64,000 bases of DNA from Aggregatimonas sangjinii (GCF_005943945.1 NZ_CP040710.1:3889501-3953500), one strand, 5' to 3'. Positions 7,068-17,259 are shown, counted from the first letter of the stretch. Notes: generated by a model not told the origin, from the sequence alone. Made by a program: numbers and translations.

Positions 7068-10000
7068 ATGAAAAAAAATTACTTTATCTTTTTATTGGCG
7101 ATATTCTTCTCCGGAATCGCGATCGCCCAAGATCCACAAAAAAACTTTATCAACTATCAGGGCGTGGCTCGGAACGGTGCAGACCAGATCATGGCCAATG
7201 AGGCGATGACCATAGGTATCGCCCTGAAAGTGGGTAGCACTTCCGTTGCGGCCGCCTATGTCGAAAACCATTCGGTCACGACGGATGCCAATGGCGTATT
7301 CAGTCTTAGGATCGGTAGCGGGGAAGCCGTTTCCGGAGATTACTACAACATCCCCTGGGGCAGTGCGGCTACCTTCGTAACGGTCTCGATAAACGGGTCC
7401 GAGATCGGTACCACCGAAATGATGGCCGTACCCTATGCCCTTAGTTCGGGCGACGCGCCGCAACGGGCCCACCAGGTGCCCTACGATAATGCCGCTTCGG
7501 GCCTGACGGCGACAAACACACAAGAGGCCATCGACGAATTGGTCGGAGGCAGTACAGTCGATGCAGATGCCGATCCCACCAACGAGCTACAGACCATTAG
7601 TTTTGATGTTGCAAGCAACCAAATCAGTCTTACGGATGGTGGTACGATTACCATCCCCAGCGGGGGGACTGATGCGGATGCGGATCCAGAAAATGAATTG
7701 CAGACCCTTGCCTTCGATGCGGGTACCAATGAATTGAGCCTGTCGGATGGGAATACGGTAACGATTCCCAGCGGAGGTACAGATGCCGATGCGGATCCCA
7801 CCAACGAGATACAGACCATTAGTTTCGATGCGGCAAGCAACCAGATTAGCCTTACCGATGGTGGTACGATTACCATCCCTAGCGGGGGTACCGATGCAGA
7901 TGCCGATCCTACCAATGAAATTCAAACCATTAGCTTTGATATTGGCACAAATGAATTAAGTCTGTCTGACGGAGGGACCGTTACTTTACCAAGCGGCGGA
8001 ACCGATGCGGACGCCGATCCAACTAATGAACTACAGGATATTTCTTTAGCGGGTACCGAGCTGACCATTTCTGATGGTTCTACCATTGATTTGGCGCCCA
8101 TAGTTCCACCAGGGGGTAGCGATGATCAAAACCTTGAATTGACGGCGGACGTATTGAGCATTGAGGGTGGTACGGGTACTGTTGACCTTAGCACCTATCG
8201 TGATGATGCCGATGCGGATCCAACCAATGAAATACAAACCTTGAGCTTTGATTCAACCACCAGCGAACTGAGCCTAAGCGATGGTAATACGGTAAGCTTG
8301 CCCAATGGGGGTGGCGGTGCAACAAGTATTAACGAACTATCAGATGGAAAAGCAGCTGGAAACTCAGTGTTTCTAGGGTTAAATGCGGGTGCCAATGCCA
8401 TTACTGATGGCTCAGGTAACAATGTCGCTATTGGCGTAGACGCACTTTATTCCAACACCAGGGGCTATGGAAATACGGCCAATGGGGCATCGGCACTTCG
8501 ATATAACACCACGGGCGCGCTAAATACGGCCAATGGGGCATCGGCACTTCGATACAACACCACGGGCGAGCGAAATACGGCCAATGGGGCTGAGGCACTT
8601 GCTCTCAACACCACGGGCGAGCGAAATACGGCCAATGGGGCATCGGCACTTACTTTCAACACCACGGGCGGGCGAAATACGGCCAATGGGTCTGGAGCAC
8701 TTGCTTTCAACACCACGGGCGCGCGAAATACGGCCAATGGGGCATCGGCACTTTTTTCCAACACCTCGGGCAGGGAAAATACGGCCAATGGGGCATCGGC
8801 ACTTTTGTTCAACACTACGGGCGCGCTAAATACAGCCAATGGGGCATCGGCACTTCGATCCAACACCACGGGCGAGCGAAATACGGCCAATGGGGCATCG
8901 GCACTTCGATCCAACACCACGGGCGCGCAAAATACGGCCAATGGGGCTGAGGCACTTTTGTTGAACACTACGGGCGCGCTAAATACGGCCAATGGGGCAT
9001 TGGCACTTTGGTTGAACACTACGGGCCGGGAAAATACGGCCAATGGGGCAGCGGCACTTCGATCCAACACCACGGGCGAGCGAAATACGGCCAATGGGGC
9101 TGAGGCACTTTTGTTGAACACTACGGGCGCGCTAAATACGGCCAATGGGGCATTGGCACTTCGATTTAACACCACGGGCGCGCTAAATACGGCCAATGGG
9201 GCATCGGCACTTCGATCCAACACCACGGGCGAGCGAAATACGGCCAATGGGGCATCGGCACTTCGATCCAACACCACGGGCGAGCAAAATACGGCCAATG
9301 GGGCATTCGCACTTACTTCCAACACCACGGGCGTGCGAAATACGGCCAATGGGTCTGGGGCACTTGCTCTCAACACCACGGGCGCGCTAAATACGGCCAA
9401 TGGGGGTGGGGCACTTGCTTTCAACACAACGGGCGATCAAAATACGGCCAATGGGGCTCGGGCACTCAGAAGTAATGAGACAGGTAGTTTTAATACCGCT
9501 ATTGGGAGTGAGGCATTGGAAAATAGTACCGGAAGCTATAATGTCGCAATAGGGCATAACGCGCTCAGTTTGGTTACCGCCGGAGATAACAATATTGGCC
9601 TGGGTTCAGATGCAAGGGTTCCAAACACAACAGGGTCGCATCAAGTACGTATTGGCAACACACAAATCACTTATGCGGGTATACAGGTATCTTGGACAAC
9701 GACTTCTGATGCGCGTTGGAAAGAGCACATACGTGAATTGCCTTATGGCCTTAATATGGTTGCTCAATTACGACCGGTAGATTATAGACGTAAGAATAAC
9801 AATAAAAAAACACGTGAAATAGGTTTTATAGCCCAAGAAGTTGAACAAGTCTTATCTGACCTGGGGTATCAAGACCAAGGCGTATTGACCAAAGATGACA
9901 ATGGTTTTATGAGTTTGAGATATAATGATTTTATACCAGTATTGACCAAGGCAATTCAAGAACAGCAGAAGATCATTGACGAGCAAGCAAAAAAAATCGC

Positions 10001-10076
10001 TGATCAAGAAGAAAAATTTCAAGACCAAGAAGGGCGACTTCAAAAATTGGAAGCCGCATTTTTGGCAAACAACTAG
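7068..10076 (+). CDS. Tail fiber domain protein C: secreted, 20 tandem 17-residue repeats, S74-type chaperone C-terminus
   Basis: This 1002-residue protein has a signal peptide (residues 1-20, ending AIAQ) and the shared head. A stalk of four 37-residue repeats starting DADADP spans residues 165-312. Residues 469-808 hold twenty consecutive 17-residue units of the form NTANGxxALxxNTTGxx, followed by degenerate copies (NTAIGSEAL, VAIGHNAL). These resemble the short beta-roll repeats of YadA-like trimeric adhesin heads. From S880 (SDARWKEHIREL) an S74-type domain including GFIAQEV follows, ending in a coiled coil (residues of about 960-995). The 51-bp unit keeps frame when copies are gained or lost, so length variation is expected. 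The likely role is a trimeric surface fibre. Confidence 0.8.
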   Translation: MKKNYFIFLLAIFFSGIAIAQDPQKNFINYQGVARNGADQIMANEAMTIGIALKVGSTSVAAAYVENHSVTTDANGVFSLRIGSGEAVSGDYYNIPWGSAATFVTVSINGSEIGTTEMMAVPYALSSGDAPQRAHQVPYDNAASGLTATNTQEAIDELVGGSTVDADADPTNELQTISFDVASNQISLTDGGTITIPSGGTDADADPENELQTLAFDAGTNELSLSDGNTVTIPSGGTDADADPTNEIQTISFDAASNQISLTDGGTITIPSGGTDADADPTNEIQTISFDIGTNELSLSDGGTVTLPSGGTDADADPTNELQDISLAGTELTISDGSTIDLAPIVPPGGSDDQNLELTADVLSIEGGTGTVDLSTYRDDADADPTNEIQTLSFDSTTSELSLSDGNTVSLPNGGGGATSINELSDGKAAGNSVFLGLNAGANAITDGSGNNVAIGVDALYSNTRGYGNTANGASALRYNTTGALNTANGASALRYNTTGERNTANGAEALALNTTGERNTANGASALTFNTTGGRNTANGSGALAFNTTGARNTANGASALFSNTSGRENTANGASALLFNTTGALNTANGASALRSNTTGERNTANGASALRSNTTGAQNTANGAEALLLNTTGALNTANGALALWLNTTGRENTANGAAALRSNTTGERNTANGAEALLLNTTGALNTANGALALRFNTTGALNTANGASALRSNTTGERNTANGASALRSNTTGEQNTANGAFALTSNTTGVRNTANGSGALALNTTGALNTANGGGALAFNTTGDQNTANGARALRSNETGSFNTAIGSEALENSTGSYNVAIGHNALSLVTAGDNNIGLGSDARVPNTTGSHQVRIGNTQITYAGIQVSWTTTSDARWKEHIRELPYGLNMVAQLRPVDYRRKNNNKKTREIGFIAQEVEQVLSDLGYQDQGVLTKDDNGFMSLRYNDFIPVLTKAIQEQQKIIDEQAKKIADQEEKFQDQEGRLQKLEAAFLANN
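7560..8003 (+). repeat. Four 111-bp coding repeats in fibre gene C
   Basis: Four in-frame units of 37 codons, each starting DADADPxNE and ending near PSGGT, run head to tail; a shorter diverged unit begins at 8004. Units 1 and 3 resemble each other (SNQISLTDGG) and units 2 and 4 resemble each other (TNELSLSDG). This suggests an earlier doubling of a two-unit block. Confidence 0.85.
8472..9491 (+). repeat. Twenty 51-bp tandem coding repeats in fibre gene C
   Basis: Units begin with aatacggccaatggg and encode 17 residues each. The first starts at 8472 and the twentieth ends at 9491, exactly 20 x 51 bp. Conserved parts are NTANG, AL and NTTG; positions 6-7, 10-11 and 16-17 vary. Several units are identical or nearly so over most of their length, a sign of recent unequal exchange. 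A weaker copy beginning NTAIG follows at 9492. Confidence 0.95.
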
Positions 10077-10101
10077 CCTAAAAAATCTTTGGCCTTTTCA
10101 T

Positions 10102-10108
10102 GTTAACC
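10102..10108 (+). promoter_or_regulatory. GTTAACC leader motif before fibre gene D
   Basis: The heptamer lies 53 bp upstream of the ATG at 10155, in a leader that closely copies that of gene C (7014-7067). Confidence 0.35.
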
Positions 10109-10154
10109 TCTCTTTTCAAACTCCATTAAAAGGAAACTATTGAATCGAGAAATC

Positions 10155-12263
10155 ATGAAAAAAAATTACTTCATCCTATGGGTTGCGATATTCGTCTCAG
10201 GAATCGCGATGGCCCAAGAACCACAAAAAAACTTTATCAACTACCAGGGCGTGGCCCGCAATGGGGCCAACCAGCTTATGGCCAATGAGAGTATGACCAT
10301 CGGTATCGCCTTGAAAATGGGAAGTGCGGCCGCAGCAGCCGCCTATGCCGAAAACCATTCGGTCACCACCGACGCCAATGGCGTTTTTAGCCTTAAAATC
10401 GGGAACGGGGATGCCGTTTCCGGGGATTATGGCACCATCTCTTGGGGTGTTGAAGCTACTTTTGTAACTGTCCTAATCAATGGTTCTGAAATCGGCACTA
10501 CCGAAATGATGGCGGTACCCTATGCGCTAAGTTCGGGCGATGGCAGCCAATCTGCTAACGAAGTTCCTTATAACAATGCGGTGTCGGGACTGACGGCGAC
10601 AAACGCACAAGACGCTATCGACGAACTTGTCGGAAGCGGTGGGGTAGATGCCGATGCCGACCCCACCAACGAGATTCAGGACATTTCATTGGTCGGAACG
10701 GACTTGTCGATTTCCGCGGGTTCCACTATCGATCTTTCGCCGATCATACCTCCCGGAGGCACAGACAATCAGAACGCTATGGAAGTAACCTATGACAACG
10801 CCATCTCGGGCTTGACAGCTACCGATACCCAAGGGGCTTTAGACGAATTGGCTACCAGCGGGTTGGTCGATACCGATGACCAAAACCTATCACTTTCAGG
10901 TACCCTATTACAAATTTCCGACGGTACAGGGGTAGACCTTGCCCCTATAATTCCAGCAGGCGGAACAGACGACCAGAATGCGGGCGAAGTGCCTTTTGAC
11001 AATACCGCCTCTGGGCTGGCGGCTACCGATACTCAGGCCGCTTTGGACGAATTGGCATCCGGGGGATTGGTTGATACCGACGACCAGAATCTTACTTTTG
11101 ATGCAACTACCAACATACTTGAAATAGAAGATGGAAATACCGTGGATTTGAGTAGTCTTGACGGTGGTGGTGGAAGTTCGCTATGGTCACAAGATGGGGA
11201 TGATGTGTATTACAATACGGGGAAGGTGGGTATCGGGATTATACCCAACGGCCTGCATCAAATTCATGACCCTTTCGAAAGTTATACCCAGTATACCGTT
11301 GATGCGTATGGTTCTGAGTCCGGCGATGGCCTTATTATTGGACTTGCTGATGGTGGGCTTGTTGGACCAGTGGCCCACGTCATGAATAGGGAAGAAGGCC
11401 CTTTTGTAATTGGTACTGCAGGGAGGTCCAGTCTTATTCTCGATCAACTTGGCAATGTAGAGACCTATCAAGATTTGTATGTTGGTGGGGCCATAAGTTC
11501 AGCCAGTCTAAATGGCATAGGAACACGTAACGTAATGGCCGATGCCGATGGCAATTTGGTTATCAGTGCCGGAGGTAGCGGAAGTTCGCTATGGTCAGAA
11601 AATGGTGATGATCTCTTTTTTAATACTGGGAATGTAGGCATTGGCACTAGTGCTCCAGATATAGCTTTGGATATTGAGACGGATGGCGGTGTGTCTATAC
11701 GAACAACTACAACCACTTCCAATAATTATACGACCTTCCTGAATTCAGCAGGTTATGTTGGCCTTTCCGGAGTATATAGCGGCAATCGGGATATGGACTT
11801 CGGAACACCACCCGTAAACGGGACGGGCAAAGTAAACTTGATCACACAGGGCACTCCCAAGTTGACCGTTGCTACTGATGGCAATGTTGGGATCGGGACA
11901 CAGACACCTACCACCAAATTGAAGGTGGTAGGCGATATCAAAACCTCGGGGGAAGTTCATGGATCCAATACCGGAAGCGCTAACATGATTCCCATTGCTT
12001 ATGGTCTAGTTAGGGGGACAGGAGCCATAGAGTCAGGTAGTGGTAATTTTACTGTTACACGTACGGAAACGGGCACCTATGAAATTCGTGTCCCTGATGC
12101 AGTCTCTAGTCATGATTGGATAATTTCTACTACGGTACATGCAACTGGCGGTCCTAGAATTTTAACAGTTTATGCTGGGCCAAATTACATTGTGGTAAGA
12201 ACGTATGTCTTATCAGGCACTATCGTCGACGGTCTATTTTCGTTCATAATATATGCTCCTTAG
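10155..12263 (+). CDS. Tail fiber domain protein D: secreted repeat stalk, alternative C-terminus
   Basis: The ATG at 10155 begins the signal peptide MKKNYFILWVAIF...AMAQ. An in-frame TTG at 10140 is unlikely to be used. The head is shared with genes A-C. The stalk has DDQNAxEVxxDN and GTGVDLxPIIPxGGT repeats like gene A. The centre (about 11188-11590) closely matches gene B, and a segment resembling the GIGTxxP region of gene A follows. The last 90 or so residues (from NMIPIAYG to SFIIYAP) are a beta-rich module related to that of gene B, with no S74 chaperone. It is a chimera of A-like and B-like parts and the last member of the array; a strong terminator follows. Confidence 0.75.
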   Translation: MKKNYFILWVAIFVSGIAMAQEPQKNFINYQGVARNGANQLMANESMTIGIALKMGSAAAAAAYAENHSVTTDANGVFSLKIGNGDAVSGDYGTISWGVEATFVTVLINGSEIGTTEMMAVPYALSSGDGSQSANEVPYNNAVSGLTATNAQDAIDELVGSGGVDADADPTNEIQDISLVGTDLSISAGSTIDLSPIIPPGGTDNQNAMEVTYDNAISGLTATDTQGALDELATSGLVDTDDQNLSLSGTLLQISDGTGVDLAPIIPAGGTDDQNAGEVPFDNTASGLAATDTQAALDELASGGLVDTDDQNLTFDATTNILEIEDGNTVDLSSLDGGGGSSLWSQDGDDVYYNTGKVGIGIIPNGLHQIHDPFESYTQYTVDAYGSESGDGLIIGLADGGLVGPVAHVMNREEGPFVIGTAGRSSLILDQLGNVETYQDLYVGGAISSASLNGIGTRNVMADADGNLVISAGGSGSSLWSENGDDLFFNTGNVGIGTSAPDIALDIETDGGVSIRTTTTTSNNYTTFLNSAGYVGLSGVYSGNRDMDFGTPPVNGTGKVNLITQGTPKLTVATDGNVGIGTQTPTTKLKVVGDIKTSGEVHGSNTGSANMIPIAYGLVRGTGAIESGSGNFTVTRTETGTYEIRVPDAVSSHDWIISTTVHATGGPRILTVYAGPNYIVVRTYVLSGTIVDGLFSFIIYAP

Positions 12264-12571
12264 CAATCCCTCAATACAATCTTATGGTTTTAATTGGCGA
12301 ATATTCATTAAACCAAAAAGTATATTAAAAACATACTTTTTGGTTTATTTTTTTCTGTTGAACTTCACTGGAAATTTCATTTAAAATCACTTCCGCTGGA
12401 AAGAGCAGCGTACATCAGTAGCCAGCCTAGATTTCAACATGCAATGTTAAAAACTTTGTGATGGAATCTTTGAAACACCCCCAAATTATCGCTCTTTATT
12501 TTCCATCTTTGTAGACCCAGTCAGCGAGTAATTTTCTACTCAAAACACTAATTTTTTAAAAAAACAAGAAT
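12264..12571. other. Intergenic region between fibre array and nrdB
   Basis: About 308 bp hold the terminator at 12309-12347 and then the nrdB promoter region. A near-consensus -7 element (catctttg, 12506-12513) lies 58 bp before the nrdB ATG. I saw no convincing ORF, and no NrdR-like paired box that I could define. Confidence 0.5.
12309..12347 (+). terminator. Intrinsic terminator after the fibre array
   Basis: A perfect 15-bp stem (12309-12323 with 12333-12347) and a 9-base loop are followed at once by a run of seven T. A similar but decayed hairpin with almost the same loop (attcaaaac) follows gene B at about 6890-6930. Confidence 0.85.
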
Positions 12572-13555
12572 ATGTCCACAACAGCGCTAGAGCCTATTTT
12601 GGAAGAAAATGAAGACCGCTTTGTTATCTTCCCCATTAAACACGATGACCTTTGGGAATGGTATAAAAAATGTGAGGCCTGCTTTTGGACAGCCGAGGAA
12701 ATCGATCTAAGTGAAGACCTCAACGACTGGAACAATAAATTGAATGACGACGAGCGCTATTTCATCAAACACATCTTGGCTTTCTTTGCCGCTTCCGATG
12801 GTATCGTGAATGAAAATCTTGCGGAAAATTTTGTTAGTGAGGTGCAGTACGCCGAAGCAAAATTCTTCTATGGTTTTCAGATTATGATGGAGAACATCCA
12901 TTCAGAAACCTATTCCTTGCTCATCGATACTTATGTAAAGGATGAAAAGGAAAAGAATATTCTCTTTAAAGCCATCGAGAACTTCCCGGCCATAAAGAAA
13001 AAAGCCGATTGGGCCTTGGCTTGGATTGAATCGCCTAGTTTCGCCGAGCGCTTGATCGCCTTTGCAGCTGTTGAGGGTATTTTCTTCTCGGGAGCGTTCT
13101 GCTCTATTTTTTGGTTGAAAAAAAGAGGCTTGATGCCAGGGCTTACCTTTTCGAACGAATTGATTTCGAGGGATGAAGGTATGCACTGCGACTACGCCGT
13201 GCACCTACACAATAAACACCTGATGAACAAGGTACCTAAAGAGCGAATTACGCAAATTTTGACCAACGCGCTCGACATTGAACGTGAGTTTATTACCGAG
13301 TCGCTTCCAGCAAGTTTAATCGGAATGAATTCAAAGCTGATGACACAGTATCTCGAGTTCGTAACCGATCGGTTATTGGTAGAATTGGAATGCGATCGTG
13401 TGTACAACGCTACCAATCCGTTTGACTTCATGGATATGATTTCCCTGCAAGGGAAAACCAATTTCTTTGAAAAAAGAGTAGCGGAATACCAAAAGGCGGG
13501 CGTGATGAACAAAGATGAAGATGCGCAGAAAATTAGCTTTGACGCCGATTTTTAA
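12572..13555 (+). CDS. nrdB: Class Ia ribonucleoside-diphosphate reductase, beta subunit
   Basis: This 327-residue small subunit houses the di-iron/tyrosyl-radical cofactor needed to make deoxyribonucleotides. The visible ligand set is complete: D76 (ASDGIVNEN), E107 and H110 (MENIHSETY), radical tyrosine Y114, E169 (VEGIFFSG), E202 and H205 ([10 protein letters not shown]). The presence of Y114 argues against a Mn/Fe class Ic enzyme. The length is a little under that of E. coli NrdB and close to eukaryotic-type subunits. The gene precedes nrdA by 193 bp, so the two may be co-transcribed although the gap is wide. It acts in the cytosol as an alpha2-beta2 complex. Confidence 0.97.
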   Translation: MSTTALEPILEENEDRFVIFPIKHDDLWEWYKKCEACFWTAEEIDLSEDLNDWNNKLNDDERYFIKHILAFFAASDGIVNENLAENFVSEVQYAEAKFFYGFQIMMENIHSETYSLLIDTYVKDEKEKNILFKAIENFPAIKKKADWALAWIESPSFAERLIAFAAVEGIFFSGAFCSIFWLKKRGLMPGLTFSNELISRDEGMHCDYAVHLHNKHLMNKVPKERITQILTNALDIEREFITESLPASLIGMNSKLMTQYLEFVTDRLLVELECDRVYNATNPFDFMDMISLQGKTNFFEKRVAEYQKAGVMNKDEDAQKISFDADF

Positions 13556-13748
13556 CGTCGTGTAGTTCGTTCTAACAAGAGAGCTTCTAGGGGTAAATCC
13601 CTGAATCCATATATAACAATCAACGACCATTGGTCGGGGTTTCTAAAACCCTGGACCCTACCGAGCAGCGGTAAAATTCATACCAAAGCCGGAATACCGA
13701 TTAGACAGACCAAAATTATCCATTAACCAAAAAAACAGCAATAACCAC

Positions 13749-16238
13749 ATGTTTGTAGTAAAAAGAGACGGAAGAAAAGAAGTAATCATGTTCGACAAGA
13801 TTACCGCTCGTGTTCGAAAATTATGTTACGGCCTTAACGGTCTTGTAGACCCACTTAAAGTAGCCATGCGCGTCATAGAAGGGCTTTATGATGGTGTAAC
13901 CACATCGGAATTGGATAATCTGGCAGCCGAAATCGCCGCTACCATGACCACTACCCACCCCGATTATGCAAAATTGGCCGCACGAATCTCCGTTTCGAAC
14001 CTACACAAAAACACCAAAAAATCGTTCTCCGAAACCATGGAGGACCTGTATTTGTATATAAACCCCAGAACCGGGAAAAAAGCACCTTTGCTCTCTGATG
14101 AGGTATATGAGGTAATCATGGCCAACTCTGAGAAATTAGACTCTACCATCATTTATAACCGTGATTTCGGATACGACTATTTTGGCTTTAAAACATTGGA
14201 ACGTTCCTATCTGTTAAAGCTTAACGGTCAAATCGTCGAACGACCACAGCATATGCTCATGCGTGTTTCAGTAGGGATACATTTAGACGACCTGGATTCG
14301 GTTATCGAAACCTATGAGTTGATGTCGAAGAAATTCTTCACCCATGCGACACCTACCCTATTCAACTCCGGAACTCCAAAGCCGCAGATGTCGTCCTGCT
14401 TCCTATTGGCGATGAAAGATGATAGTATCGATGGTATTTACGATACCCTCAAACAAACCGCGAAGATTTCGCAATCTGCGGGTGGTATCGGTCTGTCTAT
14501 TCATAATATTAGAGCTACGGGATCATATATTGCCGGAACTAATGGCACTTCCAACGGCATCGTTCCTATGCTACAGGTATTTAACGACACGGCACGGTAT
14601 GTGGATCAAGGTGGTGGAAAGCGTAAAGGCAGTTTCGCCATTTATATGGAACCATGGCATGCGGATATCTATGAGTTTTTAGACTTGAAAAAGAATCACG
14701 GTAAGGAAGAGATGCGTGCGCGCGACCTGTTCTATGCCATGTGGATTTCCGATTTGTTCATGAAAAGAGTCGAGGCCAATGCCGATTGGACGTTGATGTG
14801 CCCGAACGAATGTCCAGGCTTGTTCACCCACCACAGTGAAGAATTTGAAAAACTGTACCTGGGTTACGAAGCCGAGGGCAAAGGCCGAAAAACGGTAAAG
14901 GCAAGGGAACTTTGGGAAAAAATATTGGAATCCCAAATCGAGACCGGAACACCCTACATGCTGTACAAAGACGCTGCAAATCGCAAGAGCAACCAAAAGA
15001 ATTTAGGTACGATTCGTTCTTCGAATTTATGTACTGAAATCATGGAATATACCTCTCCGGACGAGGTAGCCGTTTGCAACTTGGCATCTATCGCCTTGCC
15101 GATGTTCGTCAAAAACGGCGAATTTGACCATAAAGAACTTTATCGTGTGACCAAGCGCGTTACCAAAAATCTCAATAGGGTCATCGATCGAAATTATTAC
15201 CCGGTTAAGGAAGCTGAAAATTCCAATATGCGTCACAGGCCGATTGGCTTGGGCGTACAGGGCTTGGCCGATGCCTTTATTATGTTGCGTTTGCCTTTTA
15301 CCAGCGACGAAGCCAAAAAACTGAACCAAGAAATATTCGAAACCTTATATTTTGCTGCCGTTACCGCCTCTATGGAAGCTGCCAAAGAAGAAGGGGTGTA
15401 CTCTTCCTATGAAGGCTCACCGATTTCCGAAGGGCTATTTCAGCACAACCTTTGGAACATTAAGGATGAAGAACTTTCAGGACGTTGGAACTGGGAGAAA
15501 CTTCGGAAGGATGTAAAAAAGAACGGCGTACGGAACTCGCTCTTGGTGGCTCCCATGCCAACCGCGTCTACTTCTCAGATTTTGGGCAACAATGAATGTT
15601 TCGAGCCGTATACCTCGAACATTTACACCCGTCGTGTGCTGTCCGGAGAATTCATTGTAGTGAACAAACATCTTTTGGAAGACCTCGTTAACTTAGGTCT
15701 ATGGAACGAGAATATGAAGCAGGAACTAATGCGCGCCAATGGCTCGATACAGCACATCGAAACCATTCCGCAAGACATTCGTGACTTGTACAAGACGGTT
15801 TGGGAACTGAGCATGAAAGACATCATCGACATGTCAAGACACAGAGGTTATTTTATAGACCAAAGCCAGTCGCTGAACCTTTTTATGGAAAATGCGAACT
15901 ACGCCAAACTTACCTCGATGCACTTTTATGCATGGAAGAGCGGCTTAAAAACCGGCATGTATTATTTACGTACCAAAGCTGCGGTAGATGCTATAAAATT
16001 CACCCTCGACAATACGAAGAAAAAGGAAATGCCGGTGAGTGTCGCCGCAGAGGCCGAGGTAGTTGCCGCAACGCCGCCTACAGCGGAGGAGGCCGCAGCG
16101 CTACCAGTTCAAACCACTCCTTTGGCCGCACAGACCGAAACGGACATTCAACCAATGTCGCCTCAGGAAATGAAAGAAATGATCGCAAGGGCGAAAGAAG
16201 GCCAAGCCGATGATGATTGTTTGATGTGCGGTTCATAA
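13749..16238 (+). CDS. nrdA: Class Ia ribonucleoside-diphosphate reductase, alpha subunit
   Basis: This 829-residue catalytic subunit reduces NDPs. The N-terminus ([18 protein letters not shown]) is an ATP-cone, which gives overall dATP/ATP control. The catalytic set is visible: C217 (SSCFL) and C443 (AVCNLAS) as the redox pair, and N426, C428 and E430 in NLCTEI as the thiyl-radical site. The C-terminal CLMC pair (C824, C827) passes electrons from thioredoxin or glutaredoxin. Before that tail lies a low-complexity linker rich in Ala, Glu, Thr and Pro (residues of about 765-805), fitting a flexible arm. The start follows an AT-rich leader, and a good terminator ends the operon at 16367-16403. 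Confidence 0.97.
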   Translation: MFVVKRDGRKEVIMFDKITARVRKLCYGLNGLVDPLKVAMRVIEGLYDGVTTSELDNLAAEIAATMTTTHPDYAKLAARISVSNLHKNTKKSFSETMEDLYLYINPRTGKKAPLLSDEVYEVIMANSEKLDSTIIYNRDFGYDYFGFKTLERSYLLKLNGQIVERPQHMLMRVSVGIHLDDLDSVIETYELMSKKFFTHATPTLFNSGTPKPQMSSCFLLAMKDDSIDGIYDTLKQTAKISQSAGGIGLSIHNIRATGSYIAGTNGTSNGIVPMLQVFNDTARYVDQGGGKRKGSFAIYMEPWHADIYEFLDLKKNHGKEEMRARDLFYAMWISDLFMKRVEANADWTLMCPNECPGLFTHHSEEFEKLYLGYEAEGKGRKTVKARELWEKILESQIETGTPYMLYKDAANRKSNQKNLGTIRSSNLCTEIMEYTSPDEVAVCNLASIALPMFVKNGEFDHKELYRVTKRVTKNLNRVIDRNYYPVKEAENSNMRHRPIGLGVQGLADAFIMLRLPFTSDEAKKLNQEIFETLYFAAVTASMEAAKEEGVYSSYEGSPISEGLFQHNLWNIKDEELSGRWNWEKLRKDVKKNGVRNSLLVAPMPTASTSQILGNNECFEPYTSNIYTRRVLSGEFIVVNKHLLEDLVNLGLWNENMKQELMRANGSIQHIETIPQDIRDLYKTVWELSMKDIIDMSRHRGYFIDQSQSLNLFMENANYAKLTSMHFYAWKSGLKTGMYYLRTKAAVDAIKFTLDNTKKKEMPVSVAAEAEVVAATPPTAEEAAALPVQTTPLAAQTETDIQPMSPQEMKEMIARAKEGQADDDCLMCGS

Positions 16239-16366
16239 ATGCCCTTGGTCGGTCTCTGAATCCTACTATACAAGTCAGTAAGTTTAAGACTTAAAAGTAG
16301 TGGAAGGACATATTCCTCGGCAATCGAAATATATTTTTGAGTTCTTACGATTTGATTCCATAAAAT

Positions 16367-16403
16367 AAACCCTAGCGACCTGAAAACTGGTTTGCTAGGG
16401 TTT
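16367..16403 (+). terminator. Intrinsic terminator after nrdA
   Basis: A 10-bp stem pairs aaaccctagc (16367-16376) with gctagggttt (16394-16403). Extra acc/ggt pairing is possible in the loop, and a short T run continues from the right arm. Confidence 0.8.
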
Positions 16404-16625
16404 TTATATCGATTAAATAGAGCGGGAAAATACCTATCGCCCTTTCATCCTACTTATTCTATAAAATTACTTTTTTTCGACAATTACGTCTTATATCCTT
16501 CAGCTGTGATAAAAATGTTACTGACAAGTGGCATCAATATATTAGAGGATAAATTTGAAAAATTTGTATTTCGCGGACATAGAAAGAATGTGCCAAAAGA
16601 ACAAAGGGGCACATTTAAGAGATGT

Positions 16626-16648
16626 AAACAAAGGGTATTACTTTGTTT
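16626..16648 (+). terminator. Terminator-like hairpin in the nrdA-trpB2 gap
   Basis: aaacaaag (16626-16633) pairs with ctttgttt (16641-16648) around a 7-base loop, with two more T after it. No gene ends just upstream. It may end a small RNA or be a chance AT-rich hairpin. Confidence 0.35.
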
Positions 16649-17098
16649 TTGTAATATACGGTTTCATTACTTGGGCAAAGCCGTAAGCCAGAACGTATAT
16701 CAATAAGATGATAAGCGTCTTATCCATGTGTTGGTAATGATCGATGTAAGTTAACTTATACTATATACGGACAAAACGTATAAAAAGATGACGCTCATCC
16801 GACTTTTTGAACGGTTAAGCGACAAAAATAATACATAACAGGCACAAAAGACGTATTTTCCCACAAAAAAAATGCGGGAATTAGTTAAAATAATGTTATA
16901 ATTTACAGGGTGCCGCAATAGTCCGGACTATCGGGCCCATGCCTTATTTCATACTAGTCTTTCAAATCTAATACTCAATGCGCTTTTTAACATAAAAGCG
17001 AAAAGACATTCTAGAAGCTAGCAATAAAACAATATAGGCTATAAGTAGGTATAGATATGGGGTCATGCGATTAAGAACGCATCATATCGGACGTATCT

Positions 17099-17106
17099 TA
17101 CTTTTG
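17099..17106 (+). promoter_or_regulatory. Candidate -7 promoter element for trpB2
   Basis: TACTTTTG matches the Bacteroidetes -7 consensus TAnnTTTG and lies about 155 bp upstream of the ATG at 17260. No clear -33 TTG was found at the usual distance. Confidence 0.3.
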
Positions 17107-17259
17107 TATTGTGCGTTACATCGAAAAGTGTCAATATATTCGATGAAACACACTACATTTTTCGTTTATCGGATGAAATACGGTCTTGAAACCCATTTAC
17201 CACTAAAATAATAATGCTGTTTTAGTATATTTAAACTGCTAACCAACCTTTCGAACGCT

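Larger units (their letters stand above)
16239..17259. other. About 1 kb without a convincing gene between nrdA and trpB2
   Basis: The first part holds the nrdA terminator. A second hairpin with a short T tract lies at 16626-16648, and a TAAATTTG -7-like motif at 16550-16557 stands upstream of it, so a small RNA of about 85 nt is possible. A perfect 14-bp palindrome lies at 16918-16931. A -7-like TACTTTTG at 17099-17106 may serve trpB2. The only longer frame (16392-16706) begins at a TTG inside the terminator and codes for nothing recognisable. Confidence 0.5.

Noticed and set aside
8465..9427. 320-codon open frame on the minus strand
   Set aside because: It is the reverse of the 51-bp repeats. 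Because the unit is a multiple of three with no stop in that frame, the frame stays open automatically. It has no signal, domain or leader. The 98- and 64-codon plus-strand frames at 8533 and 9196 have the same cause.
8472..9491. CRISPR array
   Set aside because: The repeats are head-to-tail with no spacers, stay in one coding frame inside a secreted protein, and no cas gene is near.
2329..12263. Prophage tail-fibre region
   Set aside because: The proteins carry signal peptides and no capsid, portal, terminase, tail, lysis or integrase genes are present. The S74 domain alone does not show a phage.
12264..12571. NrdR box upstream of nrdB
   Set aside because: I looked for paired ACA-type NrdR boxes and found none that I could defend by eye.
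16392..16706. 104-codon ORF after nrdA
   Set aside because: It starts with TTG inside the nrdA terminator, runs through another hairpin and has no recognisable domain or leader.
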